Shown here: positions 33,564 through 43,230 of the stretch, in pieces
How positions within the stretch are numbered: the stretch's first letter is position 1
How the letters are laid out: the number at the start of each line of letters is the position of its first letter
Notes under the pieces: model-generated
Seen by the model: the letters and a program-made list of their open reading frames with translations, nothing else
The model's database searches: none
Told to the model about the DNA's origin: nothing
Made by a program: the position numbers and the translations under genes
Assembly: GCA_036676175.1 (NCBI GenBank)
Contig: JAKFDL010000020.1
Coordinates: 1 to 64,000 of the forward strand
Length of the DNA: 64,000 nt
Direction of reading: 5' to 3'
Source: Methylotenera_A sp036676175
GTDB lineage: Bacteria > Pseudomonadota > Gammaproteobacteria > Burkholderiales > Methylophilaceae

Positions 33564-36398
33564 ATGAAGACTTTATTATTAGTTGATGGCTCGTCTTACC
33601 TCTATCGTGCCTTTCATGCCTTGCCGGATTTGCGCAATAGCACCAATGAACCGACTGGTGCCATTCGCGGCGTACTCAGTATGCTACGCAAATTGCACAA
33701 AGATTACCCTGCTGATTATAGCGCATGTATTTTTGACGCCAAAGGTAAAACCTTTCGCGATGATATTTACCCCGCGTATAAAGCGAATCGCGCTAGCATG
33801 CCAGATGATTTACGCAGCCAGGTGGAGCCCCTACAAGAAGCGATTAAAGCCATGGGCTGGCCGTTATTGGTGGTGGATGGTGTAGAAGCAGATGATGTTA
33901 TCGGCTGCCTGACCAAACAAGCAACAAAACAAGGAGTGCGTGTCATTATTTCCACTGGCGACAAAGATATGTCGCAATTAGTCAATGAGCATGTCACCGT
34001 CATCAACACCATGCCAAATGCTTTTAGAAAAGGCGATGAGATACTGGATACTGCAGGCGTCGAAGCGAAATTTGGCTTAAAGCCGGGATTGATTGTTGAC
34101 TATTTAACCCTGATTGGCGACACGGCTGATAATGTGCCAGGTGTAGAAAAAGTGGGGCCTAAAACTGCGGTTAAATGGCTGCAGGAATATGGCTCGTTAG
34201 ACAATATTATTGCCAATGCAGATAAGTTTACTGGAGTGGTCGGCGATAATCTGCGTAAAGCCTTAGACTGGCTACCGACAGGCCGTGAGCTGATTACGAT
34301 TAAATGTGACTTAGACAAGTTTGCAGGTATGCCAGAAAGCTTTATACCTTTGCAATTGCAAGCACAAGACACGGCCAAACTTTCAGAAATCTATGCGCGC
34401 TTTGAGTTTAAAACCTGGCAGCGTGAGCTAGGTCAACCAACGTTAGCTCAGCCAAATGAGCCAAGCCAAGCACAAAAAGGAGCCTCACAATCTGGCGATT
34501 TATTCGGTAATGTTTCATCTAGTGCCACTCCAAACCCGCCAAAAAATTCACATACCAATGTACAAACAGCCATTAGCTACAAACCCAATACCAGCCGTAA
34601 CTTCGAGACCATTCTAAGTAACGAACAATTAGACACTTGGCTGGCAAAATTAAATCAGGCAGAGCTGGTATGTTTCGACACCGAAACCACCTCACTAGAC
34701 CCGATGACGGCCAAAATTGTCGGTATGTCATTTTCGGTTGAGGCCGGTAGCGCTGCTTATTTGCCACTTAAACACGATTATTTTGACGCACCAGATCAGC
34801 TTGATTTTGCTGAAACTTTGGCAAAAGTTAAGCCGATTCTTGAAAACAATACTATTAAAAAAGTGGGTCAAAATTTAAAATACGACCAACATGTATTAGC
34901 CAATCATGGCATTGCGTTCAACGGCATCGCGCACGACACCATGCTGCAATCTTATGTGTTTGAATCGCACAAAACGCATGGCATGGATGCGCTGGCAGAG
35001 AGGCATTTGGGTTTAAGCACGATTCATTTTGAGGATGTAGCGGGCAAAGGCGCCAAGCAAGTCGGCTTTAACCAAGTGACGGTAGAGGCCGCTGCTGAAT
35101 ATGCAGCAGAGGACGCCGATATTACGCTGCAATTACACTTAGCCATGTACCCGCAAATTGCACATGACGAAAAGCTTAATTTTATCTACAGCCAAATTGA
35201 AATGCCCAGCTCAGGCTGTTTATTCACCATTGAGCGCAATGGCGTGTTGATTGATGCTGAAATGCTAAGAGCGCAAAGCAACGAGATTGGCTTAAAGTTA
35301 ATTGCGCTGGAGAACCAAGCTTACGAGTTGGCAGGCCAACCGTTTAACCTAGCCTCACCTAAACAATTACAAGAAATTTTGTTCGATAAACTCGGCATTA
35401 AACCCACCAAAAAAACGCCGAGTGGTACGCCATCTACAGACGAAGACGTATTGCAAGAACTGGCACTCGACCACCCTTTGCCTAAAGTGTTATTGGAATA
35501 TCGCGGCTTAGCCAAACTCAAATCCACCTATACCGACAAGCTACCAAAAATGATTAACGCTGCCACAGGTCGCGTGCATACCAGCTACAACCAAGCGGTA
35601 GCGATTACTGGCAGACTGGCCAGTAGCGACCCTAACTTGCAGAATATTCCAGTACGTTCGGCAGAAGGCCGTCGTATTCGCGAAGCGTTTATTGCGCCAA
35701 AAGGTAGCCACATTGTTTCTGCCGACTACTCACAAATCGAACTGCGCATAATGGCGCATTTATCGCAGGATGCGGGCATGCTACAAGCGTTTGCCAATAA
35801 CGAAGATATCCACCGCCACACCGCAGCTGAAGTGTTTGGTGTTGAACGCGATGCTGTCGATAGTGAACAACGCAGATATGCCAAAGTGATTAACTTCGGC
35901 CTCATTTACGGCATGAGTGCATTTGGCCTTGCGCAAAACCTGAATATTGAGCGTAGTGCTGCAGCCAGTTATATCGAGCGCTACTTTGCGCGCTATCCTG
36001 GCGTAAAAGCCTACATGCAAAATACACGCGAAGCAGCCAAACAAAAAGGCTATGTAGAAACCTATTTTGGCAGGCGTTTATGGGTACCGGAAATTAACAG
36101 CGCCAATGGCATGCGCCGCGCAGGTGCAGAACGTGCAGCCATTAACGCCCCCATGCAAGGCACAGCGGCAGATTTGATTAAACTCGCGATGATTGCTGTC
36201 GATAAATGGATTAAAACTGAAAAGCTGAACAGCAAACTGATTATGCAAGTGCATGATGAACTGGTGCTGGAGGTGCCGGATAATGAACTAGAATTAGTCA
36301 AAAATACCTTACCAAACCTGATGCAAAATGTCGCAAAACTCTCTGTGCCGTTATTGGCAGAAGTCGGCGTTGGGAGTAATTGGGAAGGCGCGCATTAA
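33564..36398 (+). CDS. polA: DNA polymerase I
   Basis: A 944-residue three-domain repair polymerase. The 5' nuclease domain (about 1-300) has LLLVDGSSYLYRAFHALP, VEADDVIGCLT and LIGDTADNVPGVEKVGPKTA. A flexible Gln/Ser/Asn-rich linker (about 290-345) follows. The 3'-5' exonuclease domain keeps its catalytic Asp and Glu in CFDTETTSLDP, so proofreading is likely. The polymerase domain has motif A VSADYSQIELRIMAHLS, motif B RRYAKVINFGLIYGMSAFG and motif C MQVHDELVLEV. Full length, no unusual features. Confidence 0.98.
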   Translation: MKTLLLVDGSSYLYRAFHALPDLRNSTNEPTGAIRGVLSMLRKLHKDYPADYSACIFDAKGKTFRDDIYPAYKANRASMPDDLRSQVEPLQEAIKAMGWPLLVVDGVEADDVIGCLTKQATKQGVRVIISTGDKDMSQLVNEHVTVINTMPNAFRKGDEILDTAGVEAKFGLKPGLIVDYLTLIGDTADNVPGVEKVGPKTAVKWLQEYGSLDNIIANADKFTGVVGDNLRKALDWLPTGRELITIKCDLDKFAGMPESFIPLQLQAQDTAKLSEIYARFEFKTWQRELGQPTLAQPNEPSQAQKGASQSGDLFGNVSSSATPNPPKNSHTNVQTAISYKPNTSRNFETILSNEQLDTWLAKLNQAELVCFDTETTSLDPMTAKIVGMSFSVEAGSAAYLPLKHDYFDAPDQLDFAETLAKVKPILENNTIKKVGQNLKYDQHVLANHGIAFNGIAHDTMLQSYVFESHKTHGMDALAERHLGLSTIHFEDVAGKGAKQVGFNQVTVEAAAEYAAEDADITLQLHLAMYPQIAHDEKLNFIYSQIEMPSSGCLFTIERNGVLIDAEMLRAQSNEIGLKLIALENQAYELAGQPFNLASPKQLQEILFDKLGIKPTKKTPSGTPSTDEDVLQELALDHPLPKVLLEYRGLAKLKSTYTDKLPKMINAATGRVHTSYNQAVAITGRLASSDPNLQNIPVRSAEGRRIREAFIAPKGSHIVSADYSQIELRIMAHLSQDAGMLQAFANNEDIHRHTAAEVFGVERDAVDSEQRRYAKVINFGLIYGMSAFGLAQNLNIERSAAASYIERYFARYPGVKAYMQNTREAAKQKGYVETYFGRRLWVPEINSANGMRRAGAERAAINAPMQGTAADLIKLAMIAVDKWIKTEKLNSKLIMQVHDELVLEVPDNELELVKNTLPNLMQNVAKLSVPLLAEVGVGSNWEGAH

Positions 36399-36461
36399 AT
36401 TTTTTCTGTTGAATGACCTACAAATCCAACCGATTAAAAATATTGTAAAGGAGCTAGCTTA

Positions 36462-36782
36462 ATGAAAATTATCGCTATTTTTACTTCCGTTGGGAACTAT
36501 GAAGAGGCCAAATTACTTTCTAGTGCGATTGTGGAGAAAAAACTGGCGGCTTGCGCCCAATTGTCTGAAATTGAGAGTTTTTATCATTGGAATGGATCGC
36601 TGCAAAACGAAAAAGAGTACAGAATCATGTTTAAGGCAGACGCTAAAAATTATAATGCCATCGAAAATTTAATCAAAAAAATGCATAGCTACGATTTACC
36701 CGCAATATATGGAATTCTAATAGACGAAATTTCACAGCCTTATCAGGCATGGGTGATTGAAAACTCAAAGCATGCGCTGTAG
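36462..36782 (+). CDS. cutA: Divalent-cation tolerance protein CutA
   Basis: A 106-residue trimeric protein of the CutA family. Typical segments are IFTSVGNYEEAKLLSSAIVEKKLAACAQL, FYHWNGSLQNEKEYRIMFKA and YDLPAIYGILI. The family was linked to copper tolerance in E. coli, but its general role is uncertain. Ribosome binding site AAGGAG precedes the ATG. It is six bases upstream of the cinA-like gene. Confidence 0.95.
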   Translation: MKIIAIFTSVGNYEEAKLLSSAIVEKKLAACAQLSEIESFYHWNGSLQNEKEYRIMFKADAKNYNAIENLIKKMHSYDLPAIYGILIDEISQPYQAWVIENSKHAL

Positions 36783-36788
36783 ATTTAC

Positions 36789-37565
36789 ATGACGCACATT
36801 CCTAATTTCGGCATCTATATCATTGGCGATGAAATTCTCTCTGGCAAGCGACAAGATGGGCATTTAAGCAAAGCGATTGAACTGTTATCTGCGCGCGGCT
36901 TGCAGCTAAATTGGGCACAGTATTTAGGTGATGACCCAGCGCAAATCACCAATGCATTGAAAACCAGCTTTGCAAAAAACGACATTGTCTTCAGCTTTGG
37001 TGGCATTGGCGCCACGCCAGATGACTACACAAGGCAATGCGCAGCAGATGCGCTTAACGTGCCCATTGAACGCCACGTTGGCGCGGTGGCAGAAATTGTG
37101 GCGCAATTTGGCGAAGGCGCCTATCCAAAAAGAGTGTTCATGGCAGATTTTCCACAAGGCTCGGTGTTGATTCCTAACCCAGTGAATCGTGTAGCGGGCT
37201 TTAGTATTCAAAATCACTATTTTTTGCCTGGTTTTCCACAAATGGCGCACCCGATGATGGAGTGGGTTTTAGATACACATTATTCGCACTTATTTCATCA
37301 AACACAACATTTGGAGCAATCCATTATTGTGATGGAAGGCATCGAAAGCCAGTTGATTGATTTAATGAATGAAACGCTGCACAAATTTCCAGAAATTAAA
37401 ATATTCAGCCTGCCGAAACTCAAACCCAATAGACAAATCGAGCTGGGCGCAAAAGGCGCGCCAGAACAAGTAAAACTCGCCATGCAAGACTTAAAAGTGG
37501 GTGTAAGCAAGATTGGTTTTGTTTGGCAAGACTTTAGTTCGACAAGCAAATCCGATGATTTGTAG
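36789..37565 (+). CDS. CinA-like molybdopterin-binding-domain protein
   Basis: A 258-residue protein carrying only the N-terminal MoCF/MoaB-like domain of CinA: FGIYIIGDEILSGKRQDGHL, FGGIGATPDDYTRQCAADA and YFLPGFPQMAHPMMEW. The C-terminal nicotinamide-nucleotide amidohydrolase (PncC) domain of full CinA is absent, which is common in Betaproteobacteria. The role may be ADP-ribose or pyridine-nucleotide related but is not established. Its 3' end overlaps the next gene by 11 bases. Confidence 0.88.
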   Translation: MTHIPNFGIYIIGDEILSGKRQDGHLSKAIELLSARGLQLNWAQYLGDDPAQITNALKTSFAKNDIVFSFGGIGATPDDYTRQCAADALNVPIERHVGAVAEIVAQFGEGAYPKRVFMADFPQGSVLIPNPVNRVAGFSIQNHYFLPGFPQMAHPMMEWVLDTHYSHLFHQTQHLEQSIIVMEGIESQLIDLMNETLHKFPEIKIFSLPKLKPNRQIELGAKGAPEQVKLAMQDLKVGVSKIGFVWQDFSSTSKSDDL

Positions 37566-37809
37566 AGAAGGATGTGGCGCCTGTTGCATCGCGCCGAGTA
37601 TCAACAGCCCTATCCCTGGCATGCCAAACGGCAAACCAGCTGGCACGCGCTGTGTGCAACTAGATGACGAAAACCGCTGCAAAATATTTGGTCAGCCAGA
37701 GCGCCCTGCTTTTTGTGCCAGCTTGCAGCCCAGCATTGAGATGTGTCACGACACGCGCGAACAAGCCATGATGTGGTTAGCGAATTTAGAGCGCCTGACT
37801 AAGCCTTGA
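37555..37809 (+). CDS. YkgJ-family cysteine-cluster protein
   Basis: An 84-residue protein rich in Cys: MICREGCGACCIAPSI, GTRCVQLD, ENRCKIFGQPERPAFCASLQP and EMCHDT. The pattern Cx2Cx2CC with later cysteines is typical of the UPF0153/YkgJ family, which probably binds zinc or an iron-sulfur cluster. I start at the ATG at 37555, which overlaps the cinA-like gene by 11 bases; the frame extends to 37513, but only inside that gene. Function unknown. Confidence 0.9.
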   Translation: MICREGCGACCIAPSINSPIPGMPNGKPAGTRCVQLDDENRCKIFGQPERPAFCASLQPSIEMCHDTREQAMMWLANLERLTKP

Positions 37810-37922
37810 TACCAGCCCTTCAACTTAAGTCTTTTTCGGATAAAAAATTAAACAATTTATACTATTAAGTCACTCTAATTGCGTATAAAATAGGCAACTC
37901 AAAAAGTTTTGCTATTTAATCT

Positions 37923-38047
37923 TTTAGATTAATTTAGCGAAACGAGAACAAGGTGGCTAGGATAAGGTTGCGCAGATAGTACAATAAGTACAGCCAGCAA
38001 CCGAAGACGAAGGCAACGCCGTTATCGTGAAGATAAAATAATCTAAA
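37923..38047. repeat. Intergenic inverted-repeat element, copy 2
   Basis: A 125-base element filling the gap before dusB. The ends TTTAGATTAATTTA (37923-37936) and TAAAATAATCTAAA (38034-38047) are inverted repeats with one mismatch. Inside are ACAAGG (37948), ATAAGG (37962), a GTACAATAAGTAC palindrome-like core (37979-37991) and AACGCCGT (38015), in the same order and orientation as in the element at 17440-17560. The last base is the A of the dusB start codon, so the element also supplies the dusB leader. Confidence 0.6.
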
Positions 38048-39078
38048 TGCAAATTGGCAATCACATACTGAAGAATAACCTAGTTGTCGCACCCATGGCG
38101 GGCGTGACAGACAGGCCATTCCGTCAGTTATGCAAGAAGCTGGGCGCAGGGCTTGCAGTTTCTGAAATGGTGACTTCGAACTCATTGCTCTACGGCAGCG
38201 AAAAAACCCGTCGCCGTGCGAATCATGAGGGCGAAGTTGACCCAATCTCAGTGCAAATTGCAGGTGCTGACCCAAAAATGATGGCAGAAGCCGCGCGCTA
38301 CAATGTAGATAACGGTGCGCAGATTATCGACATTAACATGGGTTGCCCTGCCAAAAAAATCTGCAATGTGATGGCTGGCTCTGCCCTATTAAAAGATGAA
38401 CCCTTGGTTTCGCTAATTCTAAAAGCCGTAGTGAGCGCAGTGGATGTACCAGTGACGCTGAAAATTCGCACCGGCTGGGATAAACAAAACCGCAATGCAG
38501 TCATGATTGCAAAAATGGCGGAAGATATTGGTGTACAAGCACTGGCCATGCACGGTCGCACCCGCGCTTGTTTATATATGGGTGATGCGGAATACGATAC
38601 GATTGCGGCGGTTAAACAGGCTGTAAGTATCCCGCTGATTGCCAATGGCGACATCACCAGCCCCGAGAAAGCTAAATTCGTGCTGGATTACACTGGTGCA
38701 GATGCAGTGATGATAGGCCGCGCCGCACAAGGCCGGCCTTGGATTTTCCGCGAGATCGAACATTACCTAAAAACTGGCACGCATTTATTGCCGCCCACAG
38801 TGGAAGAAATCCACACCGTGATGTTGGAACATATCAATGATTTATATGGCTTTTATGGTGAACTCGCAGGTATGCGCGTGGCACGTAAGCACATTTCCTG
38901 GTACACCAAGGGCTTAGCGGGCTCCGCCAATTTCCGCCACAACATGAACACGTTACAAACCATCGAACTGCAACAACAAGCGATTAATGACTTTTTTGCC
39001 GAGCTGAAAAGCAAGAACGAACGCCTGGTGTATGCAGAAGAGATTACAGACGTAGAACCTGTAGCGCTGGCGGCATAG
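38047..39078 (+). CDS. dusB: tRNA-dihydrouridine synthase B
   Basis: A 343-residue FMN enzyme that reduces uridine to dihydrouridine in the tRNA D-loop. It shows VVAPMAGVTDRPFRQLCKKLGAG, the catalytic Cys in DINMGCPAKKICNVMAGSAL, MHGRTRACLYMGDA and VMIGRAAQGRPWIFREI. The dusB-fis pair is conserved from Proteobacteria at large, which supports DusB over DusA or DusC. The start ATG touches the right end of the inverted-repeat element; no standard ribosome binding site is seen. Confidence 0.96.
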   Translation: MQIGNHILKNNLVVAPMAGVTDRPFRQLCKKLGAGLAVSEMVTSNSLLYGSEKTRRRANHEGEVDPISVQIAGADPKMMAEAARYNVDNGAQIIDINMGCPAKKICNVMAGSALLKDEPLVSLILKAVVSAVDVPVTLKIRTGWDKQNRNAVMIAKMAEDIGVQALAMHGRTRACLYMGDAEYDTIAAVKQAVSIPLIANGDITSPEKAKFVLDYTGADAVMIGRAAQGRPWIFREIEHYLKTGTHLLPPTVEEIHTVMLEHINDLYGFYGELAGMRVARKHISWYTKGLAGSANFRHNMNTLQTIELQQQAINDFFAELKSKNERLVYAEEITDVEPVALAA

Positions 39079-39083
39079 TCAAT

Positions 39084-39314
39084 ATGGCAAACGAGCTCGC
39101 TGAGTGTGTTAAAAAATCGCTTGATGAATATTTCAAGCATTTAGACGGTCAGCCGCCACACGCCATTTACGACATGGTGCTGAGTTGCATCGAAAAACCA
39201 CTGCTGGAATACATATTGCATAAAGTGGGGGGCAATCAGTCAAAAGCGGCTGAAATGCTGGGTTTAAACCGCAATACGCTGCGCAAAAAAATGGCGCAAT
39301 ACAACTTAAATTAA
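39084..39314 (+). CDS. fis: Nucleoid-associated protein Fis
   Basis: A 76-residue DNA-binding protein. The C-terminal helix-turn-helix is strongly conserved: LLEYILHKVGGNQSKAAEMLGLNRNTLRKKMAQYNLN. The N-terminal region is shorter than in E. coli Fis (98 aa), as usual in Betaproteobacteria, and lacks the beta-hairpin used in Hin/Gin activation. It is five bases after dusB and so co-transcribed. Confidence 0.96.
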   Translation: MANELAECVKKSLDEYFKHLDGQPPHAIYDMVLSCIEKPLLEYILHKVGGNQSKAAEMLGLNRNTLRKKMAQYNLN

Positions 39315-39369
39315 GCCCAATTTAAATTAGTTTTTAACCTTCAAACATCTTCAATTTTAAGAGTTTTAC

Positions 39370-40971
39370 ATGGCCGCAATCAAAAGAGCACTCATCAGCG
39401 TATCAGACAAAACAGGCATTATCGAACTTGCCTCTGCACTGGTTAAATTAAACGTAGAGATTTTATCTACTGGCGGCACCGCTAAACTGTTTCGCGACAA
39501 CAATATTCCCGTGATTGAGGTGAGCGATTACACGGGATTCCCCGAAATGCTAGATGGCCGCGTCAAAACGCTACACCCCAAAGTACATGGTGGCTTACTT
39601 GGCCGTCGCGATTTACCCGAACATATCGCGGCCATGCAAGCGCAAGGCATCCCAAATATTGATTTACTGGTGGTCAATTTGTACCCTTTTGAAGCGACGA
39701 TTGCCAAAGCCAATTGCACGTTAGAAGATGCAATTGAAAACATCGACATTGGCGGCCCCGCCATGGTTCGCAGCGCCGCCAAAAACTGGAAAGACGTGGC
39801 TGTACTAACAGATGCAAATCAATACGAGACCTTTTTGACCGAGCTGCAAGCCAATAATGGCGCGGTCACTGGCGACACTAAATTTAAGCTTTCTGTTGCT
39901 GCCTTTAACCGTATTAGTAATTATGATGGCGCTATTAGTGATTATTTAAGCAGCCTGAATGTTGATGGCACCCGCAAAGCTTTCCCCAACCAAACCAATG
40001 GCCGTTTTGTAAAAATGCAAGACTTGCGCTATGGCGAAAACCCACACCAGCAAGCCGCGTTTTATCGCGACCTTTACCCTGCACCTGGCAGCTTAGTAAC
40101 AGCCGAACAGTTACAGGGCAAAGAGTTAAGCTACAACAATATTGCCGATGCGGATGCCGCTTGGGAAACAGTCAAATCATTCTCAAGCACTGCTTGTGTC
40201 ATCGTCAAGCACGCCAACCCATGCGGCGTGGCGTTGGGTAAGGATGCGCTCGAAGCCTACAGTAAAGCCTTTAAAACCGACCCAACCTCTGCTTTTGGCG
40301 GCATTATCGCTTTTAACACGATAGTGGACAAAGCAACGGCAGAGGCTGTGAGCAAGCAGTTTGTAGAAGTATTGATTGCGCCAGAATATACTGCGGATGC
40401 GCTGGCAATTTTTACCGCAAAAGCCAATGTGCGTGTGCTTAAAATTGCACTGCCACAAGGCGGCGCTTTAGGATTAAAAGCAAGTGCATGGCAACAAGGC
40501 CGTAACTCACATGACACAAAAAGAATCGGTTCTGGCTTGCTTATTCAAACCGCAGATAACCACGAAATTAGCCCTTCTGATTTAACCATTGTCAGCAAAA
40601 AACAACCAACCCCCCAACAAATGGCCGACATGCTGTTTGCATGGAACGTGGCGAAATATGTCAAAAGTAATGCAATTGTATTCTGTGGTGATGGTATGAC
40701 TTTAGGAGTAGGCGCTGGCCAAATGAGCCGCGTCGATAGTACTAAAATTGCTGCTATCAAGGCGCAAAATGCTGGGCTATCACTCAAAAACTCGGTAGTC
40801 GCATCTGATGCATTCTTTCCTTTCCGCGATGGCATTGATGTATTGGCAGACGCTGGTGCAGCTTGTGTGATTCAACCAGGTGGCAGCATGCGCGATGATG
40901 AAGTGATTGCAGCTGCAGATGAACACGGCTTGGTCATGGTCACCACCGGCATTCGCCATTTCCGGCATTAA
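39370..40971 (+). CDS. purH: Bifunctional AICAR formyltransferase / IMP cyclohydrolase
   Basis: PurH performs the last two steps to IMP. The 533-residue protein has an N-terminal MGS-like cyclohydrolase domain (SVSDKTGIIELASALVKLNVEILSTGGTA, DGRVKTLHPKVHGGLLGRRD) and a C-terminal formyltransferase domain (DLRYGENPHQQAAFYRD, CVIVKHANPCGVALG, AFGGIIAFN, DAFFPFRDGIDVLADAG). Complete. It is 55 bases after fis and 25 bases before the purD start. Confidence 0.98.
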   Translation: MAAIKRALISVSDKTGIIELASALVKLNVEILSTGGTAKLFRDNNIPVIEVSDYTGFPEMLDGRVKTLHPKVHGGLLGRRDLPEHIAAMQAQGIPNIDLLVVNLYPFEATIAKANCTLEDAIENIDIGGPAMVRSAAKNWKDVAVLTDANQYETFLTELQANNGAVTGDTKFKLSVAAFNRISNYDGAISDYLSSLNVDGTRKAFPNQTNGRFVKMQDLRYGENPHQQAAFYRDLYPAPGSLVTAEQLQGKELSYNNIADADAAWETVKSFSSTACVIVKHANPCGVALGKDALEAYSKAFKTDPTSAFGGIIAFNTIVDKATAEAVSKQFVEVLIAPEYTADALAIFTAKANVRVLKIALPQGGALGLKASAWQQGRNSHDTKRIGSGLLIQTADNHEISPSDLTIVSKKQPTPQQMADMLFAWNVAKYVKSNAIVFCGDGMTLGVGAGQMSRVDSTKIAAIKAQNAGLSLKNSVVASDAFFPFRDGIDVLADAGAACVIQPGGSMRDDEVIAAADEHGLVMVTTGIRHFRH

Positions 40972-40996
40972 TTGCAATCACTAAAGGATATTGAGT

Positions 40997-42265
40997 ATGA
41001 AAATTTTAGTGATTGGTAGCGGTGGCCGTGAACATGCGATTGCTTGGAAAATTGCCCAAAATAAAACCATTAGCCGCGTCTATGTAGCGCCTGGCAATGC
41101 AGGCACCGCCATCAATCCGGACATGGTGAACGTGCCTATCTCCAGCGTGCCTGATTTATTGGCATTTGCGCAACAAGAGCAAATTGGCCTGACCATTGTT
41201 GGGCCAGAAGCACCACTTTCTCAAGGCGTCGTCGATGCTTTTCGTGAAGCAGGGTTAAAGATTTTTGGCCCCACCAAAGCAGCCGCGCAACTGGAGTCTA
41301 GTAAAGATTTCGCTAAGGCGTTTATGTTACGCCACAACATTCCCACTGCTAAATACCAAACTTTTAGTGATGCCAAACTGGCACATGACTATGTGAATGC
41401 ACAAGGCGCGCCGATTGTGATTAAAGCCGATGGCTTAGCCGCTGGCAAAGGCGTGGTAGTGGCGATGGATGTGGTCGATGCACACGCTGCGATTGATGCC
41501 ATGCTGGCAGATAACAAGCTTGGTAGCGCCGGCTCTAGAGTGGTGATTGAAGAGTTTTTAACCGGTGAAGAAGCCAGCTTTATTGTGATGGTGGATGGAA
41601 AAAATATCCTGCCACTCGCCACCAGCCAAGATCACAAACGTTTGTTAAATGCTGACCAAGGGCCTAACACGGGCGGCATGGGCGCCTATTCACCCGCACC
41701 ATGCGTGACACCAGAAATCCATGCGCGTGCACTGCGCGAGGTGATTCGCCCCACCGTAGAAGGCATGGCTAAGGATGGTATCCCCTACACTGGCTTTCTC
41801 TATGCAGGCTTGATGATTGCGCCCGATGGCAGCATCAAAACGCTAGAGTTTAATTGCCGCATGGGTGACCCTGAAACACAACCCATTATGCTGCGACTGA
41901 AGTCTGACTTTGTGGCATTGGCCGAACATGCTGTAAATGGCACGTTAGACAAAGTCGAAGCCGAGTGGGATAGGCGCACTGCACTGGGGGTAGTGATGGC
42001 CAGCGCCAACTATCCTGATAATCCAAAATTAGGGGATGAAATCACCGGATTGCCAAAAGATTTGGTAGACGCGCATGTATTTCATGCAGGTACGCAATTA
42101 AATGATGACAAAATATTCACCAGTGGCGGGCGTGTATTATGTGTAACTGCATTGGGTGAAACGGTGAAATTTGCGCAGCAACAAGCGTATAAAATTGTCG
42201 ATGAGATTCAATTTAATGGTGCTCAATACCGGACTGATATTGGCTTTCGAGCTATTAAAGGCTAA
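40997..42265 (+). CDS. purD: Phosphoribosylamine-glycine ligase
   Basis: PurD joins glycine to phosphoribosylamine early in purine synthesis. The 422-residue ATP-grasp enzyme shows MKILVIGSGGREHAIAWK, IVGPEAPLSQGVVDAF, FGPTKAAAQLESSKDFAK, VIKADGLAAGKGVVVA, DQGPNTGGMGAYSPAP and EFNCRMGDPETQPIMLRL. I use the ATG at 40997, six bases after an AAAGGA site region, rather than a TTG two codons before. It belongs with purH upstream and hemF five bases downstream. Confidence 0.97.
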   Translation: MKILVIGSGGREHAIAWKIAQNKTISRVYVAPGNAGTAINPDMVNVPISSVPDLLAFAQQEQIGLTIVGPEAPLSQGVVDAFREAGLKIFGPTKAAAQLESSKDFAKAFMLRHNIPTAKYQTFSDAKLAHDYVNAQGAPIVIKADGLAAGKGVVVAMDVVDAHAAIDAMLADNKLGSAGSRVVIEEFLTGEEASFIVMVDGKNILPLATSQDHKRLLNADQGPNTGGMGAYSPAPCVTPEIHARALREVIRPTVEGMAKDGIPYTGFLYAGLMIAPDGSIKTLEFNCRMGDPETQPIMLRLKSDFVALAEHAVNGTLDKVEAEWDRRTALGVVMASANYPDNPKLGDEITGLPKDLVDAHVFHAGTQLNDDKIFTSGGRVLCVTALGETVKFAQQQAYKIVDEIQFNGAQYRTDIGFRAIKG

Positions 42266-42270
42266 ACGAT

Positions 42271-43182
42271 ATGGTTAACTCAGCTTTGAACACGCAAGCC
42301 GTTTTAACTTACCTACACAGTTTACAAACCAAAATCATTGATGCTTTAGAAGTTGTCGATGGTAAAACTTTTCTCCATGACAGCTGGAACAGACCCGAAG
42401 GCGGCGGCGGCAATAGCTGCTTGCTGGAAGGTGGCAATGTGTTCGAACGGGCTGGGGTTGGGTTTTCGCACGTGCTGGGAAACAAATTACCACCCGCTGC
42501 CACTATTGCCCATCCTGAGGCTGCGGGGAGAAGTTGGGAGGCAATGGGCGTATCGCTAGTATTGCACCCACGCAACCCTTATGTGCCTACAGTACACATG
42601 AACATACGCTTTTTCGTCGCGCAAAAAGAAAATGAGCAGCCGATTTGGTGGTTTGGCGGTGGCATGGATTTGACGCCCTATTACGGCTTTGAGGAAGACT
42701 GCGCGCACTTTCACCGCACTAACAAAACCGCGCTTGATGCCTTTAATCCTAGTTATTACCCTGCGTTTAAAAAAAACTGTGACGAATATTTCTACTTAAA
42801 ACATCGCAAAGAACCACGTGGCATTGGTGGTATTTTCTTTGATGACTTTAACGAACTTGGCTTTGAACAAAGTTTTACACTACAGCGAGCAGTCGGCGAT
42901 AGCTTTTTACAGGCTTATTTGCCCATTTTGCAGCGTCGCAAAGATATCCCCTATGGTGAAAAAGAACGCGATTTTCAGGCTTATCGCCGCGGACGATATG
43001 TAGAGTTCAACTTGGTGTTCGATCGCGGCACTTTATTCGGCTTGCAATCAAACGGCCGCACTGAATCCATCTTAATGTCGATGCCGCCAATTGTGAAATG
43101 GCGCTATGACTGGAAGCCAGAAAACGGTAGTGCAGAGGCCAAACTCTACACAGACTTCCTGATTGAGCGCGACTGGCTATAA
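42271..43182 (+). CDS. hemF: Oxygen-dependent coproporphyrinogen III oxidase
   Basis: HemF makes protoporphyrinogen IX from coproporphyrinogen III using O2. The 303-residue protein has WNRPEGGGGNSCLLEGGNVFERAGVGFSHV, NPYVPTVHMNIRFF, WWFGGGMDLTPYYGFEEDCAHFH, IGGIFFDDFNELGFEQSF, RRGRYVEFNLVFDRGTLFGLQSNGRTESILMSMPP. It is five bases after purD, so haem and purine genes share a transcript. This supports an aerobic or oxygen-tolerant lifestyle. Confidence 0.97.
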   Translation: MVNSALNTQAVLTYLHSLQTKIIDALEVVDGKTFLHDSWNRPEGGGGNSCLLEGGNVFERAGVGFSHVLGNKLPPAATIAHPEAAGRSWEAMGVSLVLHPRNPYVPTVHMNIRFFVAQKENEQPIWWFGGGMDLTPYYGFEEDCAHFHRTNKTALDAFNPSYYPAFKKNCDEYFYLKHRKEPRGIGGIFFDDFNELGFEQSFTLQRAVGDSFLQAYLPILQRRKDIPYGEKERDFQAYRRGRYVEFNLVFDRGTLFGLQSNGRTESILMSMPPIVKWRYDWKPENGSAEAKLYTDFLIERDWL

Positions 43183-43230
43183 TTCAGGTAAACTGGCGTA
43201 AAAGTATAAAGTCAATTAAGGGATGAAAAA

